NCBI RefSeq assembly: GCF_012927405.1
Contig: NZ_JABBGM010000004.1
Span: forward strand, 62,001 to 126,000
Length of the DNA stretch: 64,000 nt
Origin: Novosphingobium olei
Lineage (GTDB): Bacteria > Pseudomonadota > Alphaproteobacteria > Sphingomonadales > Sphingomonadaceae
Direction: 5' to 3'
Shown here: positions 1 to 9,520 of the stretch, one piece after another
How the letters are laid out: each line of letters opens with the position of its first letter
Position numbering within the stretch: position 1 is the stretch's first letter
Position numbers and translations under genes: made by a program
The notes under the pieces: generated by a model
Databases searched by the model: none
Seen by the model: only the letters and a program-made list of their open reading frames with translations
What the model was told of the DNA's origin: nothing

Positions 1-43
1 AATGTCTATCTGCGTCACAACGGCAGATGGGGATTTGGAAGAG

Positions 44-874
44 ATGGCAAACAGTCCTTGGCAACACGCGCGAAACCAGTCGGTCGCGGACGATGTCGAT
101 TTCGAGATCAAGGGGCAGGAACTCCAGTTCGTCGAGATCGAGCTGGACCCGGGCGAAAGTGCCGTCGCCGAAGCCGGCGCCTTCGTGTGGAAGGACGCCA
201 GCATCGACATGACCACCGTGTTCGGCGATGGGAGCTCTGCAGGGGACGGTTCGTTCATGGGCAAGCTGCTCGGCGCGGGCAAGCGGCTGGTAACCGGGGA
301 AAGCCTGTTCACCACGGTGTTCACCCATCGCGGGACAGGCAAGGCGCGGGTTGCCTTTGCATCGCCAACGCCAGGCACCATCCTGCCGATCAAGCTATGC
401 GAGGTGGGCGGAACGCTGATCTGCCAGAAGGACAGCTTCCTGGCCGCAGCCCGCGGCGTATCGATTGGAATCGCTTTCCAGCGCAAAGTGATGACCGGCC
501 TGTTCGGCGGTGAAGGCTTCATCATGCAGAAGCTGGACGGCGATGGCTGGGTCTTCGTGCAAATGGGCGGGACGCTGGTCGAACGGAATCTGGCTCCTGG
601 CGAAGAACTCCACGTCGATACCGGCTGCCTTGCCGCCTATACCCCGTCGGTCACCTTCGACCTTGTCACCGCAGGTGGGGTGAAGAGCGTGCTGTTCGGT
701 GGCGAAGGGCTGTTCTTTGCTCGCCTGACCGGCCCCGGCAAGGTGTGGATCCAGTCGCTTCCCTTCGCCCGGCTCGCAGGTCGGATGGCGGCGGCGGCAC
801 GCGGCGGCGGGCAGAACCGGGGCGAAGGATCGATGCTGGGCTCGCTGGGCGATTTCATCGAAGGCAACAACTGA
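44..874 (+). CDS. AIM24 / TIGR00266-family protein
   Basis: The product is a 276-residue soluble protein of the AIM24 (TIGR00266) beta-rich family. Bacterial members have no established biochemical role; the yeast namesake is mitochondrial. Family features visible are the opening FEIKGQELQFVEIELDPGE, the repeated GLFGGEGF / LFGGEGLFF turns in the middle and C-terminal half, and a glycine-rich tail. I chose the ATG at 44 because the family-like sequence begins shortly after it and GGAAGAG lies just upstream. An in-frame ATG at 2 would add 14 residues, and the frame could continue left of the window. It converges with the peptidase gene on the other strand, 3 bases away. The family call is fairly sure; the function is unknown. 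Confidence 0.8.
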   Translation: MANSPWQHARNQSVADDVDFEIKGQELQFVEIELDPGESAVAEAGAFVWKDASIDMTTVFGDGSSAGDGSFMGKLLGAGKRLVTGESLFTTVFTHRGTGKARVAFASPTPGTILPIKLCEVGGTLICQKDSFLAAARGVSIGIAFQRKVMTGLFGGEGFIMQKLDGDGWVFVQMGGTLVERNLAPGEELHVDTGCLAAYTPSVTFDLVTAGGVKSVLFGGEGLFFARLTGPGKVWIQSLPFARLAGRMAAAARGGGQNRGEGSMLGSLGDFIEGNN

Positions 875-877
875 GGG

Positions 878-2497
878 TCAGTCGTCGGCAGGTTCTGCCA
901 CGCCCGGCCAGTTGGACGTACGATCCCCTGCACCGTCCTTCGGCGCATCGTCAGAAGTTTCGTCGTCAGCTTTAGCCGGATGCATGATCGCATCGACCCC
1001 GGCCCCATCCCACTTCGGATCGGCATCGATCCTGGCCACGAGCCGCTGTGCGGCGCGCGCTGCCGGACCACCGTGCGGTTCGTAAGCGGCCGGCAGCAGC
1101 GTCGCGCGTGCGTCTGCCAAGGCATGCCTGCGGATCTGTTCAAGCGCCAGCGTCATGCGAAACGAGACATCGAATGGCGCGAGGTTCAATCCCCGCTCAA
1201 GCCCGCGGTAGGCAAGTTCCGTGGGATCTCTTCCACGCTTGGCGAAGCTTTCGTAGAAGTAGAAGAGCGGTAGCGGGTGGTCGTTCTCGATGCGATTCAG
1301 CGCAACAAACGGCGCCACGGCCTTGCGGAACGCCGCGTCGCGATCGGGCGCGCTTTCGGCGAGCCGGAACAGCGAGTAGCCCTTTTGCACATAGGCGTTG
1401 GTCTGGCCGGGATCGATGGCAAGCGCCTTGTCGGCGGCGGCAATCGCTTCGTTGTCATTGCCCGCATCGTGCTCCGCCTCGGCAAGCGCTGCCAGCACGG
1501 CCGGATCCTGCTGATACCTGGCTGCCACGGCCCTTGCCTCGACCAGCAATTCCTTTGCCTGCTCCGTGTTGACGCCGCGCCGCGAACGGATCTGCACCGG
1601 CATCATTGCCGCCTGCCCGGCGCTGAGCGGGCGCACCTGGATCACAGCGACCTTCAAGGCTGACGATCCCACCTTGATGTACTTCCACTTGTTGCCGGTA
1701 AGGTAAGTCTCGAGCTCCTTCTCGAGCACCTTGAAGTCCCCGAACGCTTCAAGAGCTGCTTCACGCTGCGGTTTGCCGCTGGTGATGAGCTTCACATACT
1801 TGTCGAGTTGCCCAGCGCGCGGCTTGTGAAAGGTCAGGTAGTGGAAAAGCAGCCATGCCTTTCCGTAATAGGCGTCGTAGGTCTTGCTGCGATGCTTCTC
1901 GTAGACCGCCGGGTCGAGCAGATCCTCGGCCGAGACGTCCTTGGCAAGATAGAGCTCTGCACCACGATGCATGGCCGGTCGGCCGATCTCCATGGCGCCG
2001 TCGGTGTCGAAACGCGCAGATGCAAAAAACTCGGCGCTGCCTTCGGTGTACCAGCGCGGCATGCTCATCATCGACGATGAGATCGACACGTGGTGGGCGT
2101 ATTCGTGCAGCAGGGCGATCATCGACCATTCCAGATCGCCTTTGGCGGCTTTCACCCTTGGAACGATGGCGATCGAGCCACCGGCACGGGGCAGATAAAA
2201 GCCGCCGAGATACTTGTTGCCCTCGCCATATAGCTTGCGCACCTCGCCCTCTGTCCGGACGACATAGACGGTCACCCGGTTGGACGGACTGGGAATGATC
2301 GCCTCGCTCGACGTCAGCAGGGCAATCGCCGCGTGATAGCGTTCAAGCTGGTCCGAAAAGGCGCGCACGTTCTTTTCGTTGTCGTCTGTATAGACCACGA
2401 AATGCGCGCTCGAAGCCTCTAGCCAGTTTGCCATAGCGGGCGCGGGAAGCGCCCACGCGACCACCGCTGCCACCAGCCAAGACTTCAGATTTGCCAT
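878..2497 (-). CDS. Exported HExxH metallopeptidase-like protein with TPR tail
   Basis: The product is a 539-residue protein with a clear signal peptide (residues 1-23, ending ALPAPAMA), so it should act outside the cytoplasm. A gluzincin-like zinc site is visible: HEYAH at 131-135 followed by WYTEGSAEFF around 149-158, where Glu152 could be the third ligand. The C-terminal half (from about residue 310) is alpha-helical with TPR-like repeats rich in alanine. This layout matches the DUF1570-type peptidases common in sphingomonads, whose substrates are not known. It lies downstream of the TonB receptor on the same strand, 140 bases away, so shared transcription is possible but not evident. The peptidase fold call is good; the activity is inferred from the motif only. 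Confidence 0.75.
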   Translation of the reverse strand: MANLKSWLVAAVVAWALPAPAMANWLEASSAHFVVYTDDNEKNVRAFSDQLERYHAAIALLTSSEAIIPSPSNRVTVYVVRTEGEVRKLYGEGNKYLGGFYLPRAGGSIAIVPRVKAAKGDLEWSMIALLHEYAHHVSISSSMMSMPRWYTEGSAEFFASARFDTDGAMEIGRPAMHRGAELYLAKDVSAEDLLDPAVYEKHRSKTYDAYYGKAWLLFHYLTFHKPRAGQLDKYVKLITSGKPQREAALEAFGDFKVLEKELETYLTGNKWKYIKVGSSALKVAVIQVRPLSAGQAAMMPVQIRSRRGVNTEQAKELLVEARAVAARYQQDPAVLAALAEAEHDAGNDNEAIAAADKALAIDPGQTNAYVQKGYSLFRLAESAPDRDAAFRKAVAPFVALNRIENDHPLPLFYFYESFAKRGRDPTELAYRGLERGLNLAPFDVSFRMTLALEQIRRHALADARATLLPAAYEPHGGPAARAAQRLVARIDADPKWDGAGVDAIMHPAKADDETSDDAPKDGAGDRTSNWPGVAEPADD

Positions 2498-2637
2498 GCG
2501 TCCCCCAACCCTGCCCCACCTTTGCTATGAGGCGTCCGGGACGAGGCCAAGGGTATACCGTATTCAATCTGGTGATTGCCGCCGGCCCGATGAGGCCGGA
2601 CTCCCCGAACCGGCGGGCAATCCATATCAGCCTCAGA

Positions 2638-5133
2638 TCAGAAGCTGGCCTTGAAGGTTACGCCCCAGGTGCGGGGGTCACCCGGCTGGCCGACGATCAG
2701 GCCAGTGCTGCCCGATGCGACCGCAAGTTGTTCGTAATAGTTGACGTCAAACGCGTTGCGAACCCAGCCATAGATGTCGAAGCCGTTGTCGGTGCGATAC
2801 CCCAGACGGAAATTCGACAGGGCATAGCCATCGATCCAGGTGTAGGCCGAGGGCGACGGGTTGGACGAGAACGACGAGCGATAGTTGCCGTCAAAGCCGA
2901 GGTAGGCCTGTCCGTCGGTGCCGAACAGCTTTGCCGGGACGTTCGCCTCAGCGCCATACGAGAACGACCACTTCGACACGCCCGGCAGCCGCTGGCCCGA
3001 AATGTCGCACGACAGCGGACTGATCGCGCCCGGCGTCCCAGCGGCACCCGGGGTGCCGATCAGGTTGCCATTGGCGTCGACGTTCTGGGTACCGCCGGAA
3101 AGTTCAGGCGGGCACGGCGCGTTGGTGAACTTGCGGTACGTGGCATCGGTATAGGCACCGTTGCCGTAGACGTTGAACCGCTCGCTCGGGCGGGCCGAGA
3201 AGTCGAATTCCACGCCCTGCGTGCGCACCTTGTCGGCATTGGCGAGATAGCCGCGCAGCGCGCCCACGGTGTAGTTGGACACCTGGGCCTGGTAGTTTTC
3301 GATTTCGGTCCGGAAGATCGAGACGTTGAAGGTGGCCTTGCGATCCCAGAACTGGGTCTTGATGCCCGCTTCGTAGTGGTTGACCGTTTCGGGCTTCACC
3401 GTCGCCAGGCTGAGGATCGGCACGCCCGCAGTATCGGCAGGAACACCGTTCAGATTGACGCCGCCCGACTTGAACGTGTGTGCGTAGGTCGCATAGGCAT
3501 GAATGTCGCGCGCCACATCGTAGGATGCGGTGGCGTCATACGAGAAGTTCCAGTCGGAGAAGCGCACATTGAACTGCTGCGGCGCGAGCACTGCAAGCTG
3601 GGCCTTCTCGCGCGCAGTGTTTCCACCTTGCGCGGCGGTCTTGAACACGACCAACTGGCCCGCGCCGTTGGTCACCACCGAATTGTAGTCACCAACCTTC
3701 TTGTCATAATTGACGCGGAAGCCGGGCTGGATCTTGAAGGCGTCGGTAACCTTGAACGTCAGCTGGCCGAACACGGCTGCGCTGGTGTTCTTGAGGCTGA
3801 TGTCGTTGGTTGCGGTCAGGCCGTTGAGCACCGACGGGTCCTTCGACAGGGCATCCGACGGACGGATGAGCCACTTGGACGCCGCAGCGCCCTGCTGCTG
3901 CACGCCGCTGGTGCGGATCGTCTGGTAGAAGCCGAATGCACCAAGGACGTAGCCCAGGCGGCCAGTTTCACCCGAAAGGCGCAGTTCCTGCGTGTACTGG
4001 TTCTGCTTGGACGGGTTGTTCGACTTCGTGGTGATCGGAAGCCCGAGGAAGTCGCGATCGTTCGACGGGTTCCAGTCCCAGAAGCGCCATGCGGTGATCG
4101 AGGTGATCGTGCCGATCCCGGTATCGATCTTGCCGCGCAGCGACACGCCGCCGATCTTGTTCTTGGCTTGCAGCGGCACATCGACATCGGTCAGGCGATC
4201 GAACGCATTGGTGCTCGGCACGCTGTAACCCAGCGATGCGGCAAGCGCCGCGTACTGCCGGTTGAGCGCACGCTGGGTCGAACCCGTGCGAGCGTAGATC
4301 TGCACGCAGCAGCGGGGGTTCTGCTTACTGAAATCGCCTGCGAGGGTGAAGGCAACGCCATCGTTGGGCTGGAACAGCAGCTGTGCGCGGATACCAAGGT
4401 TGTCCTGTTCGTTGACCTTCTGCCCGGTGGCGACATTCAGGATAGTGCCGTCGCGACGGGTCGAGGAAACCGCGATGCGAGCCGCCAGCGTGTCGGTCAG
4501 CGGCCCGGACAGGGCCGCCTTGGCCTGCATGAAGCCGAGGTTGCCGACGCTGATTTCGGCGCGGCCTTCGGGCGTGAACGTCGGTTGGCGAGTAGTGATG
4601 TTGATCGCGCCAGCAGTGGTGTTCTTTCCGTAGAGCGTGCCCTGCGGCCCGCGCAGAACTTCGATCTGCTTCACGTCGAGGAAGTCGAACGTGCTCGATG
4701 CCACGCGCGCCATATAAACGTCGTCGACATAGATGCCGACACCCTGCTCGATGCCATCGTTGGTCAAGCCAAGCGGCGCGCCGAGGCCACGGATGTTGAC
4801 CGAGGTGTTGCGCGGGTTCGAGCTGTAGAACTGCAGCGTTGGCGTCAGCTGCTGAAGCCGGCCGACGTTGAAGCTGCCGGTGGAATCGATGTGATCGCCA
4901 CCGACGACCGAGATGGCGAGCGGGACATCCTGCGCCGTTTCCTGACGGCGGCGGGCCGTGACGACGATGTCGTCCACGTCGGACTGGCCGGTGCCCACAG
5001 ACGTGCGTTCAGCGGCTGGAGCGGTCGCTTCATCGGCGGCGGTAGCGGCCGCCGCGTCGGCGGCGAAGGCGGGAGCGGAAAGCGCGAGCAGCGCAAGCGG
5101 CGCGGCACCCGCAAGCAGGGTTACACGAGACAT
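2638..5133 (-). CDS. TonB-dependent outer-membrane receptor
   Basis: The product is an 831-residue TonB-dependent receptor with a signal peptide (cleavage near APAFAADA), a TonB-box-like stretch DDIVVTARRR at about residue 54, a plug domain (QDVPLAISVV, then VLRGPQGTLYGKNTTAGAIN) and a beta-barrel ending in an aromatic residue (FKASF). It should import a ligand into the periplasm using TonB energy. The gene starts 93 bases after the last gene of the sulfate transporter operon, on the same strand. I therefore infer, without proof, a sulfur-containing ligand such as a sulfate ester or sulfonate. The barrel sequence resembles the large sphingomonad receptor groups, whose substrates are mostly undetermined. 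Start choice: ATG followed directly by the signal peptide. Confidence 0.92.
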   Translation of the reverse strand: MSRVTLLAGAAPLALLALSAPAFAADAAAATAADEATAPAAERTSVGTGQSDVDDIVVTARRRQETAQDVPLAISVVGGDHIDSTGSFNVGRLQQLTPTLQFYSSNPRNTSVNIRGLGAPLGLTNDGIEQGVGIYVDDVYMARVASSTFDFLDVKQIEVLRGPQGTLYGKNTTAGAINITTRQPTFTPEGRAEISVGNLGFMQAKAALSGPLTDTLAARIAVSSTRRDGTILNVATGQKVNEQDNLGIRAQLLFQPNDGVAFTLAGDFSKQNPRCCVQIYARTGSTQRALNRQYAALAASLGYSVPSTNAFDRLTDVDVPLQAKNKIGGVSLRGKIDTGIGTITSITAWRFWDWNPSNDRDFLGLPITTKSNNPSKQNQYTQELRLSGETGRLGYVLGAFGFYQTIRTSGVQQQGAAASKWLIRPSDALSKDPSVLNGLTATNDISLKNTSAAVFGQLTFKVTDAFKIQPGFRVNYDKKVGDYNSVVTNGAGQLVVFKTAAQGGNTAREKAQLAVLAPQQFNVRFSDWNFSYDATASYDVARDIHAYATYAHTFKSGGVNLNGVPADTAGVPILSLATVKPETVNHYEAGIKTQFWDRKATFNVSIFRTEIENYQAQVSNYTVGALRGYLANADKVRTQGVEFDFSARPSERFNVYGNGAYTDATYRKFTNAPCPPELSGGTQNVDANGNLIGTPGAAGTPGAISPLSCDISGQRLPGVSKWSFSYGAEANVPAKLFGTDGQAYLGFDGNYRSSFSSNPSPSAYTWIDGYALSNFRLGYRTDNGFDIYGWVRNAFDVNYYEQLAVASGSTGLIVGQPGDPRTWGVTFKASF

Positions 5134-5226
5134 CTTGAGGTGATCCTTTGGGTCAGGGTCACGATGCCTCCAGTGGTCCGGTTGGCAGTCGGGAACGCTT
5201 GAATGGGTCTTTGTTTTTCTTGAGTT

Positions 5227-5403
5227 TTAGTTCGGCTTGAGACGCTTCTTCTCGGTCACGTCGATCTGGACGACGCGGCCTTCGTGAATGGTCAGCGAAA
5301 CATTGCCGTAACGCAGGCCGGCAAGAGCTTCGCGCACGCTGGCGATCGATTCTTCCAGGTGGCGCTCGGCATCGTTGCGGGGCGCAGCGGGTGGAGTTGT
5401 CAT
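5227..5403 (-). CDS. YezD-like (DUF2292) small protein
   Basis: The product is a 58-residue protein with an N-terminal helix (NDAERHLEESIASVREALAGL) and a short beta part (YGNVSLTIHEGRVVQIDVTEK), the pattern of YezD/DUF2292 proteins. These small proteins recur next to sulfate assimilation genes; their molecular role is not established. The ATG at 5403 is preceded by AAGGAG at good spacing. The gene follows cysA by 20 bases and belongs to the same operon. A longer reading of the same frame from 5559 overlaps cysA and is not credible. Confidence 0.8.
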   Translation of the reverse strand: MTTPPAAPRNDAERHLEESIASVREALAGLRYGNVSLTIHEGRVVQIDVTEKKRLKPN

Positions 5404-5423
5404 GGCTGTGCTCCTTTTCGAAA

Positions 5424-6389
5424 TCAGGCGGGGTTGAACAGGCGGGATCGGCGCGGAACGATGCGCAGGCGATCCCCGGCGGCGGGTTGCGGAAGGGCGG
5501 CATCCACGTCGAATTCGACAAGCAGGTCGGTTTCGACCAGCATGCCTTCGACGCGCCATGCGCCACCCTTGCGAAAGACATTGTCGACAAGGACGAGTTC
5601 GCCGCCCTCTTCGACCACGTCGACATCATGCGGGCGGAAGTGGACTTCACCGCCCTCGCCCGCGACGCGGTTGGTTTCGCCCACGAAGTGCGAAACGAAC
5701 GGCGTTTGCGGGTTCATGTAGATTTCCTCGGGCGTGCCGACCTGCTCGATCTTGCCGTGATCCATGACCACGACCCGATCGGCGAGTTCGAGCGCTTCTT
5801 CCTGATCGTGCGTCACGAAGATCGAGGTGAGGCCCATCTGTTTGTGGAGATCACGCAGCCAGCGTCGCAGGTCCTTGCGAACCTTGGCATCGAGCGCGCC
5901 GAACGGTTCGTCGAGCAGCAACAGCTTGGGCTCGATGGCGAGGGCACGAGCGAGCGCGACACGCTGGCGCTGGCCACCGGAAAGCTGCCCGGGGTAGCGC
6001 TTGCCGAGACCATCAAGCTGGACGAGGCGGAGCAGTTCGTCCGCCCGTTCCCGGATTGCTGCCTTCGACGGCCGCTCGCGGCGCTTCTTGACGGTAAGTC
6101 CGAAGGCCACATTTTCTGCCACGGTCATGTGGCGGAACAGCGCATATTGCTGGAACACGAACCCGACCTGGCGATCGGCCACCTTGAGCCGGGAGACATC
6201 GTTCCCGTTGAAGAACACCTCGCCCGTGTCCTGGAATTCCAGACCCGCGATGATGCGCAGCAGCGTCGTCTTGCCCGAACCAGAGGGCCCGAGCAGGGCA
6301 ACGAATTCGCCATCCTGGATCTCCAGGTCGATGCCATGGAGCGCCGGGAAATCACCAAAACGCTTGGTGATGTTCTGAACCTTGATCAA
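5424..6389 (-). CDS. cysA: Sulfate/thiosulfate ABC transporter ATPase CysA
   Basis: The product is the cytoplasmic ATPase of the sulfate importer. Walker [10 protein letters not shown], signature [15 protein letters not shown], Walker [13 protein letters not shown] and the switch [11 protein letters not shown] are all present, followed by a TOBE-type C-terminal region ending in FNPA. I place the start at a TTG (6389), because TTGA overlaps the cysW stop exactly as ATGA overlaps join the rest of this operon, and GGGAG lies 7 bases upstream. This gives 321 residues beginning [14 protein letters not shown], the normal CysA N-terminus. The in-frame ATG at 6422 would add 11 unconserved residues inside cysW. 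Function is highly confident; the TTG start is an inference. Confidence 0.95.
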   Translation of the reverse strand: MIKVQNITKRFGDFPALHGIDLEIQDGEFVALLGPSGSGKTTLLRIIAGLEFQDTGEVFFNGNDVSRLKVADRQVGFVFQQYALFRHMTVAENVAFGLTVKKRRERPSKAAIRERADELLRLVQLDGLGKRYPGQLSGGQRQRVALARALAIEPKLLLLDEPFGALDAKVRKDLRRWLRDLHKQMGLTSIFVTHDQEEALELADRVVVMDHGKIEQVGTPEEIYMNPQTPFVSHFVGETNRVAGEGGEVHFRPHDVDVVEEGGELVLVDNVFRKGGAWRVEGMLVETDLLVEFDVDAALPQPAAGDRLRIVPRRSRLFNPA

Positions 6390-7222
6390 TGCCTTGCTCC
6401 CGAATGGAGGTCGAAGCGCCACTCAAGCACGCTCTTCGCGACGAGCGTGACCAGCGCGAGGCCGGCCAGCAGCGAAGCAACGGCGAAGGCTCCGACAAAG
6501 TCGTATTCGTTGTAGAGGATCTCGACATGCAGCGGCATGGTGTTGGTCTCGCCACGAATGTGGCCCGAGACGACCGAGACCGCGCCGAATTCACCCATGG
6601 CGCGCGCGTTGCAGAGCAGCACGCCATAGAGCAAGCCCCAACGGATGTTGGGCAGCGTGACGTGCCAGAACGTCTGCCAGCCATTCGCGCCCAGGGAAAG
6701 CGCGGCTTCCTCGTCGTCCTTGCCCTGCTCCATCATCAGCGGGATCAGTTCACGGGCTACGAAGGGAAAGGTGATGAACACCGTCGCAAGCACGATCCCG
6801 GGGACCGCAAAGATGATCTTGAGATCGTGCGCCGCCAGCCAGCCCCCGAACAGGCCGTTCGCGCCGAACAGCAGCACGAAGATGAGGCCAGACACGACCG
6901 GCGAGACCGAGAACGGCAGATCGATCAGCGTGATCAGCAGGCTCTTGCCAGGAAAGCTGTACTTCGTGATCGCCCAGCTCGCCGCGATGCCGAAGACGAC
7001 ATTGAGCGGCACACTGATGGCCGCGATCAGCAGGGTCAGCTTGATGGCCGAGAGCGCATCGGGGGTCTCGATGGCAGCCACGAACCCGCCGATCCCGGCC
7101 TTCAAAGCCTCGCTGAACACCGAAATCAGCGGCAACAGCACAAAGAAGGCAAGGAAAGCGAGCGCGATGGCGATCAGGACAATCTGGGTGCCCTTCCCTT
7201 CGGTGACGGTTCGCAGCTTCAT
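6386..7222 (-). CDS. cysW: Sulfate ABC transporter permease CysW
   Basis: The product is a 278-residue inner-membrane permease with about six transmembrane segments and the cytoplasmic EAA loop ([23 protein letters not shown]) that contacts the CysA ATPase. The [28 protein letters not shown] stretch is typical of CysW as opposed to CysT. The start codon overlaps the cysT stop (ATGA at 7219-7222), and the stop overlaps the cysA TTG start. This points to strict translational coupling of the three transporter subunits. Confidence 0.95.
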   Translation of the reverse strand: MKLRTVTEGKGTQIVLIAIALAFLAFFVLLPLISVFSEALKAGIGGFVAAIETPDALSAIKLTLLIAAISVPLNVVFGIAASWAITKYSFPGKSLLITLIDLPFSVSPVVSGLIFVLLFGANGLFGGWLAAHDLKIIFAVPGIVLATVFITFPFVARELIPLMMEQGKDDEEAALSLGANGWQTFWHVTLPNIRWGLLYGVLLCNARAMGEFGAVSVVSGHIRGETNTMPLHVEILYNEYDFVGAFAVASLLAGLALVTLVAKSVLEWRFDLHSGARH

Positions 7223-8082
7223 GCGCCCATCCTCCGACGCCCGGCGGCTTGCAGCGCGTTGATGGCAAGGAGGATGCCGAACGACACCAGCATCATCACC
7301 ACCGCTATCGCAGTCGCGCCGGCGTAGGCATATTGTTCAAGCTGGGTGACGATCAGCAGCGGGGCGATCTCGGTCCTGCCGGGCATGTTGCCCGAGATGA
7401 AGATCACCGACCCATATTCGCCGACCCCGCGAGCGAAGGCCATGGCAAAGCCGGTCAACAGGGCCGGCGCAATGGCCGGGAAGATCACGCGGCTGAAGGT
7501 CTGCGAGCGGTTGGCGCCAAGGGTCGCGGCGGCTTCCTCCACATCGCGACCGAGATCGGCAAGCACCGGCTCCACCGAGCGCACCACGAAAGGCAGACCG
7601 ATGAACACCAGGGCGATGGTGATACCAAGCGGCGTGAAGGCCACCTTGATCCCGAGCGGTTCGAGAACCTGGCCGATCCACCCATTCGGGCTGTAGAGCG
7701 CAGTCAGGGCGATGCCGGCGACTGCCGTCGGCAAGGCGAACGGCAGGTCAACGAGTGCGGACACGATCTGCTTGCCGGGAAAGGCATAGCGCACGAGCAC
7801 CCAGGCGACGAGCAGGCCGAACACCGCGTTCACGAGGCCAGCTGCAGCGGCCGTGCCGAAGCTCAGCCGATAGGCGGCAAGCGCGCGGCTGCTGAAGCCT
7901 ACCTCGAGAAACTGCTGCCAGCCGAGACCGGCCGCTTTCAGGAAGATGGTGGCGATCGGGATCAGGACGATCAGCGTGAGCCAACCGATCGTGGTCCCGA
8001 ATGTTAGGGCGAACCCCGGCAGGACCGACGGCTTGCGCCAGCTACGGGCGCGCGCCTTCGGCGAAGGATATTGCGTCGACAT
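7219..8082 (-). CDS. cysT: Sulfate ABC transporter permease CysT (CysU)
   Basis: The product is a 287-residue inner-membrane permease, the partner of CysW in the sulfate channel. It has about six transmembrane helices, an EAA loop ([23 protein letters not shown]) and the conserved [19 protein letters not shown] segment typical of CysT. The N-terminus is basic and cytoplasmic ([14 protein letters not shown]). It begins 33 bases after the sulfate-binding protein gene and its stop overlaps the cysW start, so it is the second gene of the operon. Confidence 0.95.
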   Translation of the reverse strand: MSTQYPSPKARARSWRKPSVLPGFALTFGTTIGWLTLIVLIPIATIFLKAAGLGWQQFLEVGFSSRALAAYRLSFGTAAAAGLVNAVFGLLVAWVLVRYAFPGKQIVSALVDLPFALPTAVAGIALTALYSPNGWIGQVLEPLGIKVAFTPLGITIALVFIGLPFVVRSVEPVLADLGRDVEEAAATLGANRSQTFSRVIFPAIAPALLTGFAMAFARGVGEYGSVIFISGNMPGRTEIAPLLIVTQLEQYAYAGATAIAVVMMLVSFGILLAINALQAAGRRRMGA

Positions 8083-8115
8083 CTGCAGTGGCCTGCTCGA
8101 TCAGGGAAAGGGCTG

Positions 8116-9147
8116 TTATTTCTTGCCGGTGTAGATGCGGTCGAACACGCCGCCATCGTCGAAGAACTGCTTCTGCGCCTTGGTCCAGCCGCCGAAATCC
8201 TTGTCGACCGTGACCATCGGGATCTGCGGGAACTGCGACTTGAACTGCTCGGCGATCTTGGGATCGCGCGGGCGGTAGAAAGCGTGGGCGATCGCCGTTT
8301 GCGCTTCGGGCGTGTAGAGGTAGCGCAGGTAGGCATCGGCAACTTCAGTCGTGCCGTGCTTCTTCGCATTCTCGGTGACAACCGCCACGGGCGGTTCGGC
8401 CAGGATCGAGAGCGATGGCGCCACGATCTGGAACTTGCCCTTGCCCAGTTCCTTCTCGGCGAGGAATGCCTCGTTTTCCCACGAGATCAGCACGTCACCG
8501 ATGCCGCGTTCGACAAAGGTGGTGGTGGCGCCACGCGCGCCGCTATCGAGCACCGGCACGTTGGCGTACAGCTTCTTGACGAAGGCTTCAGCTGCCGCAT
8601 CCGAGCCGCCGCCAGCCTTCTTGCCATAGGCCCAGGCGGCGAGGAAATTCCAGCGCGCACCGCCGCTGGTCTTCGGATTGGGCGTGATGACCTGTACGCC
8701 GGGCTTCACCAGGTCCGACCAGTCCTTGATGCCCTTGGGATTACCCTGGCGGACGAGCAGTACGATGGTGGAGGTGTAGGGCGACGAATTGTCGGGTAGC
8801 GCCTTCTGCCAGTCGGCCGGCAGCAGCTTGCCCTTCGTGGCAATCGCATCGATGTCGTAGGCGAGCGCCAGCGTTGCCACGTCGGCTTCGAGACCATCGA
8901 TGATCGCGCGGCTCTGCTTGCCCGAGCCGCCGTGGCTCATGCGGAAGCTCACGTCCTTGCCGGTCTTCTGCTTCCAGTAAGCGGCGAAGGCCGGGTTGAT
9001 CGCCTGGTAGAGTTCGCGCGTGGGGTCGTACGAGACGTTGGTCAGCTCGACCGCGTTGGGATTCGTCGGCTTGCTCGAACATCCTGCGAGCACCGGCCCG
9101 ATCAGACCGAGAGCGAGGGTAGCCGAAACAAACGTGCGGCGATTCAT
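8116..9147 (-). CDS. sbp: Periplasmic sulfate-binding lipoprotein
   Basis: The product is a 343-residue solute-binding protein that captures sulfate or thiosulfate and delivers it to CysT/CysW. The mature part opens with [15 protein letters not shown] and contains SHGGSGKQ, the anion-binding signature of Sbp/CysP. The N-terminus ([23 protein letters not shown]) has a lipobox LAGC, so the protein is probably lipid-anchored rather than free, which is less common than the soluble enterobacterial form. It is the first gene of the operon, and the spacer upstream carries repeated regulatory-looking elements. Confidence 0.94.
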   Translation of the reverse strand: MNRRTFVSATLALGLIGPVLAGCSSKPTNPNAVELTNVSYDPTRELYQAINPAFAAYWKQKTGKDVSFRMSHGGSGKQSRAIIDGLEADVATLALAYDIDAIATKGKLLPADWQKALPDNSSPYTSTIVLLVRQGNPKGIKDWSDLVKPGVQVITPNPKTSGGARWNFLAAWAYGKKAGGGSDAAAEAFVKKLYANVPVLDSGARGATTTFVERGIGDVLISWENEAFLAEKELGKGKFQIVAPSLSILAEPPVAVVTENAKKHGTTEVADAYLRYLYTPEAQTAIAHAFYRPRDPKIAEQFKSQFPQIPMVTVDKDFGGWTKAQKQFFDDGGVFDRIYTGKK

Positions 9148-9177
9148 GGTGCGTACTCCCCTGTTGGCGCCGTCGGA

Positions 9178-9203
9178 CTAAACTCAATCTACAAAGTAGA
9201 CAT
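9178..9203. promoter_or_regulatory. Candidate operator, copy 1 (sbp side)
   Basis: This 26-base element, 31 bases upstream of the sbp start codon, has the core AACTCAAyCT, four variable bases, then AGTAGAyA. It contains the palindrome TCTAC-AAA-GTAGA at 9188-9200. It matches copy 2 at 18 of 26 positions. Its position fits a repressor or activator site controlling the sulfate operon. The regulator is unknown. Confidence 0.5.
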
Positions 9204-9335
9204 TATAGGAGTTCTGTTGCCCTCTAAAGCCTACCTTTCCGGCGCAGTTGCAGAAGGAGCGGCGATACGCCGCGTAAGTTCCTCTGCTGCGTTGAAAGGT
9301 TGACCGAATCGGGGTCCTCAGCGCGGTGCCCGAAG

Positions 9336-9361
9336 CTTAACTCAACCTGATCAGTAGATAA
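9336..9361. promoter_or_regulatory. Candidate operator, copy 2 (ppk side)
   Basis: This is the second copy of the 26-base element in direct orientation, 158 bases from copy 1 and about 160 bases upstream of the ppk start. The core halves AACTCAA and AGTAGA are identical between copies, while the centre differs (here CTGATCAG, itself palindromic). It could be a second site for the sbp regulator, allowing looping, or a control element for ppk. Confidence 0.4.
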
Positions 9362-9520
9362 TGGCCCTGCGCCCAAGCGCGCCATATTGTCGACCAAATG
9401 AGTAGAGTTGCCGCACAGAGTATTGCGCCATCCGACGGCTGCGGGATCCGGGGTCGCCAAGGTTGCACTCGGATGGAATGCAATCTTAATGTAACACAGT
9501 GACACCATGGCCGTGGCACA

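Larger units (their letters stand above)
9148..9520. other. Divergent intergenic region sbp / ppk
   Basis: This is a 373-base gap between two outward-pointing genes. It must hold the promoters of the sulfate operon (minus) and of ppk-ppx (plus). I see two copies of a 26-base element (9178-9203 and 9336-9361) and a small palindrome inside the first copy. No coding region in it looks real. A Pho box upstream of ppk was looked for; only poor matches with wrong repeat spacing were found. Confidence 0.8.

Noticed and set aside
2491..5202. A 903-residue open frame on the plus strand opposite the TonB receptor
   Set aside because: It is exactly antisense to a gene with signal peptide, plug and barrel. 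Its predicted protein is Arg/Val/Gly-rich without domains, the usual artefact of high-GC codon use.
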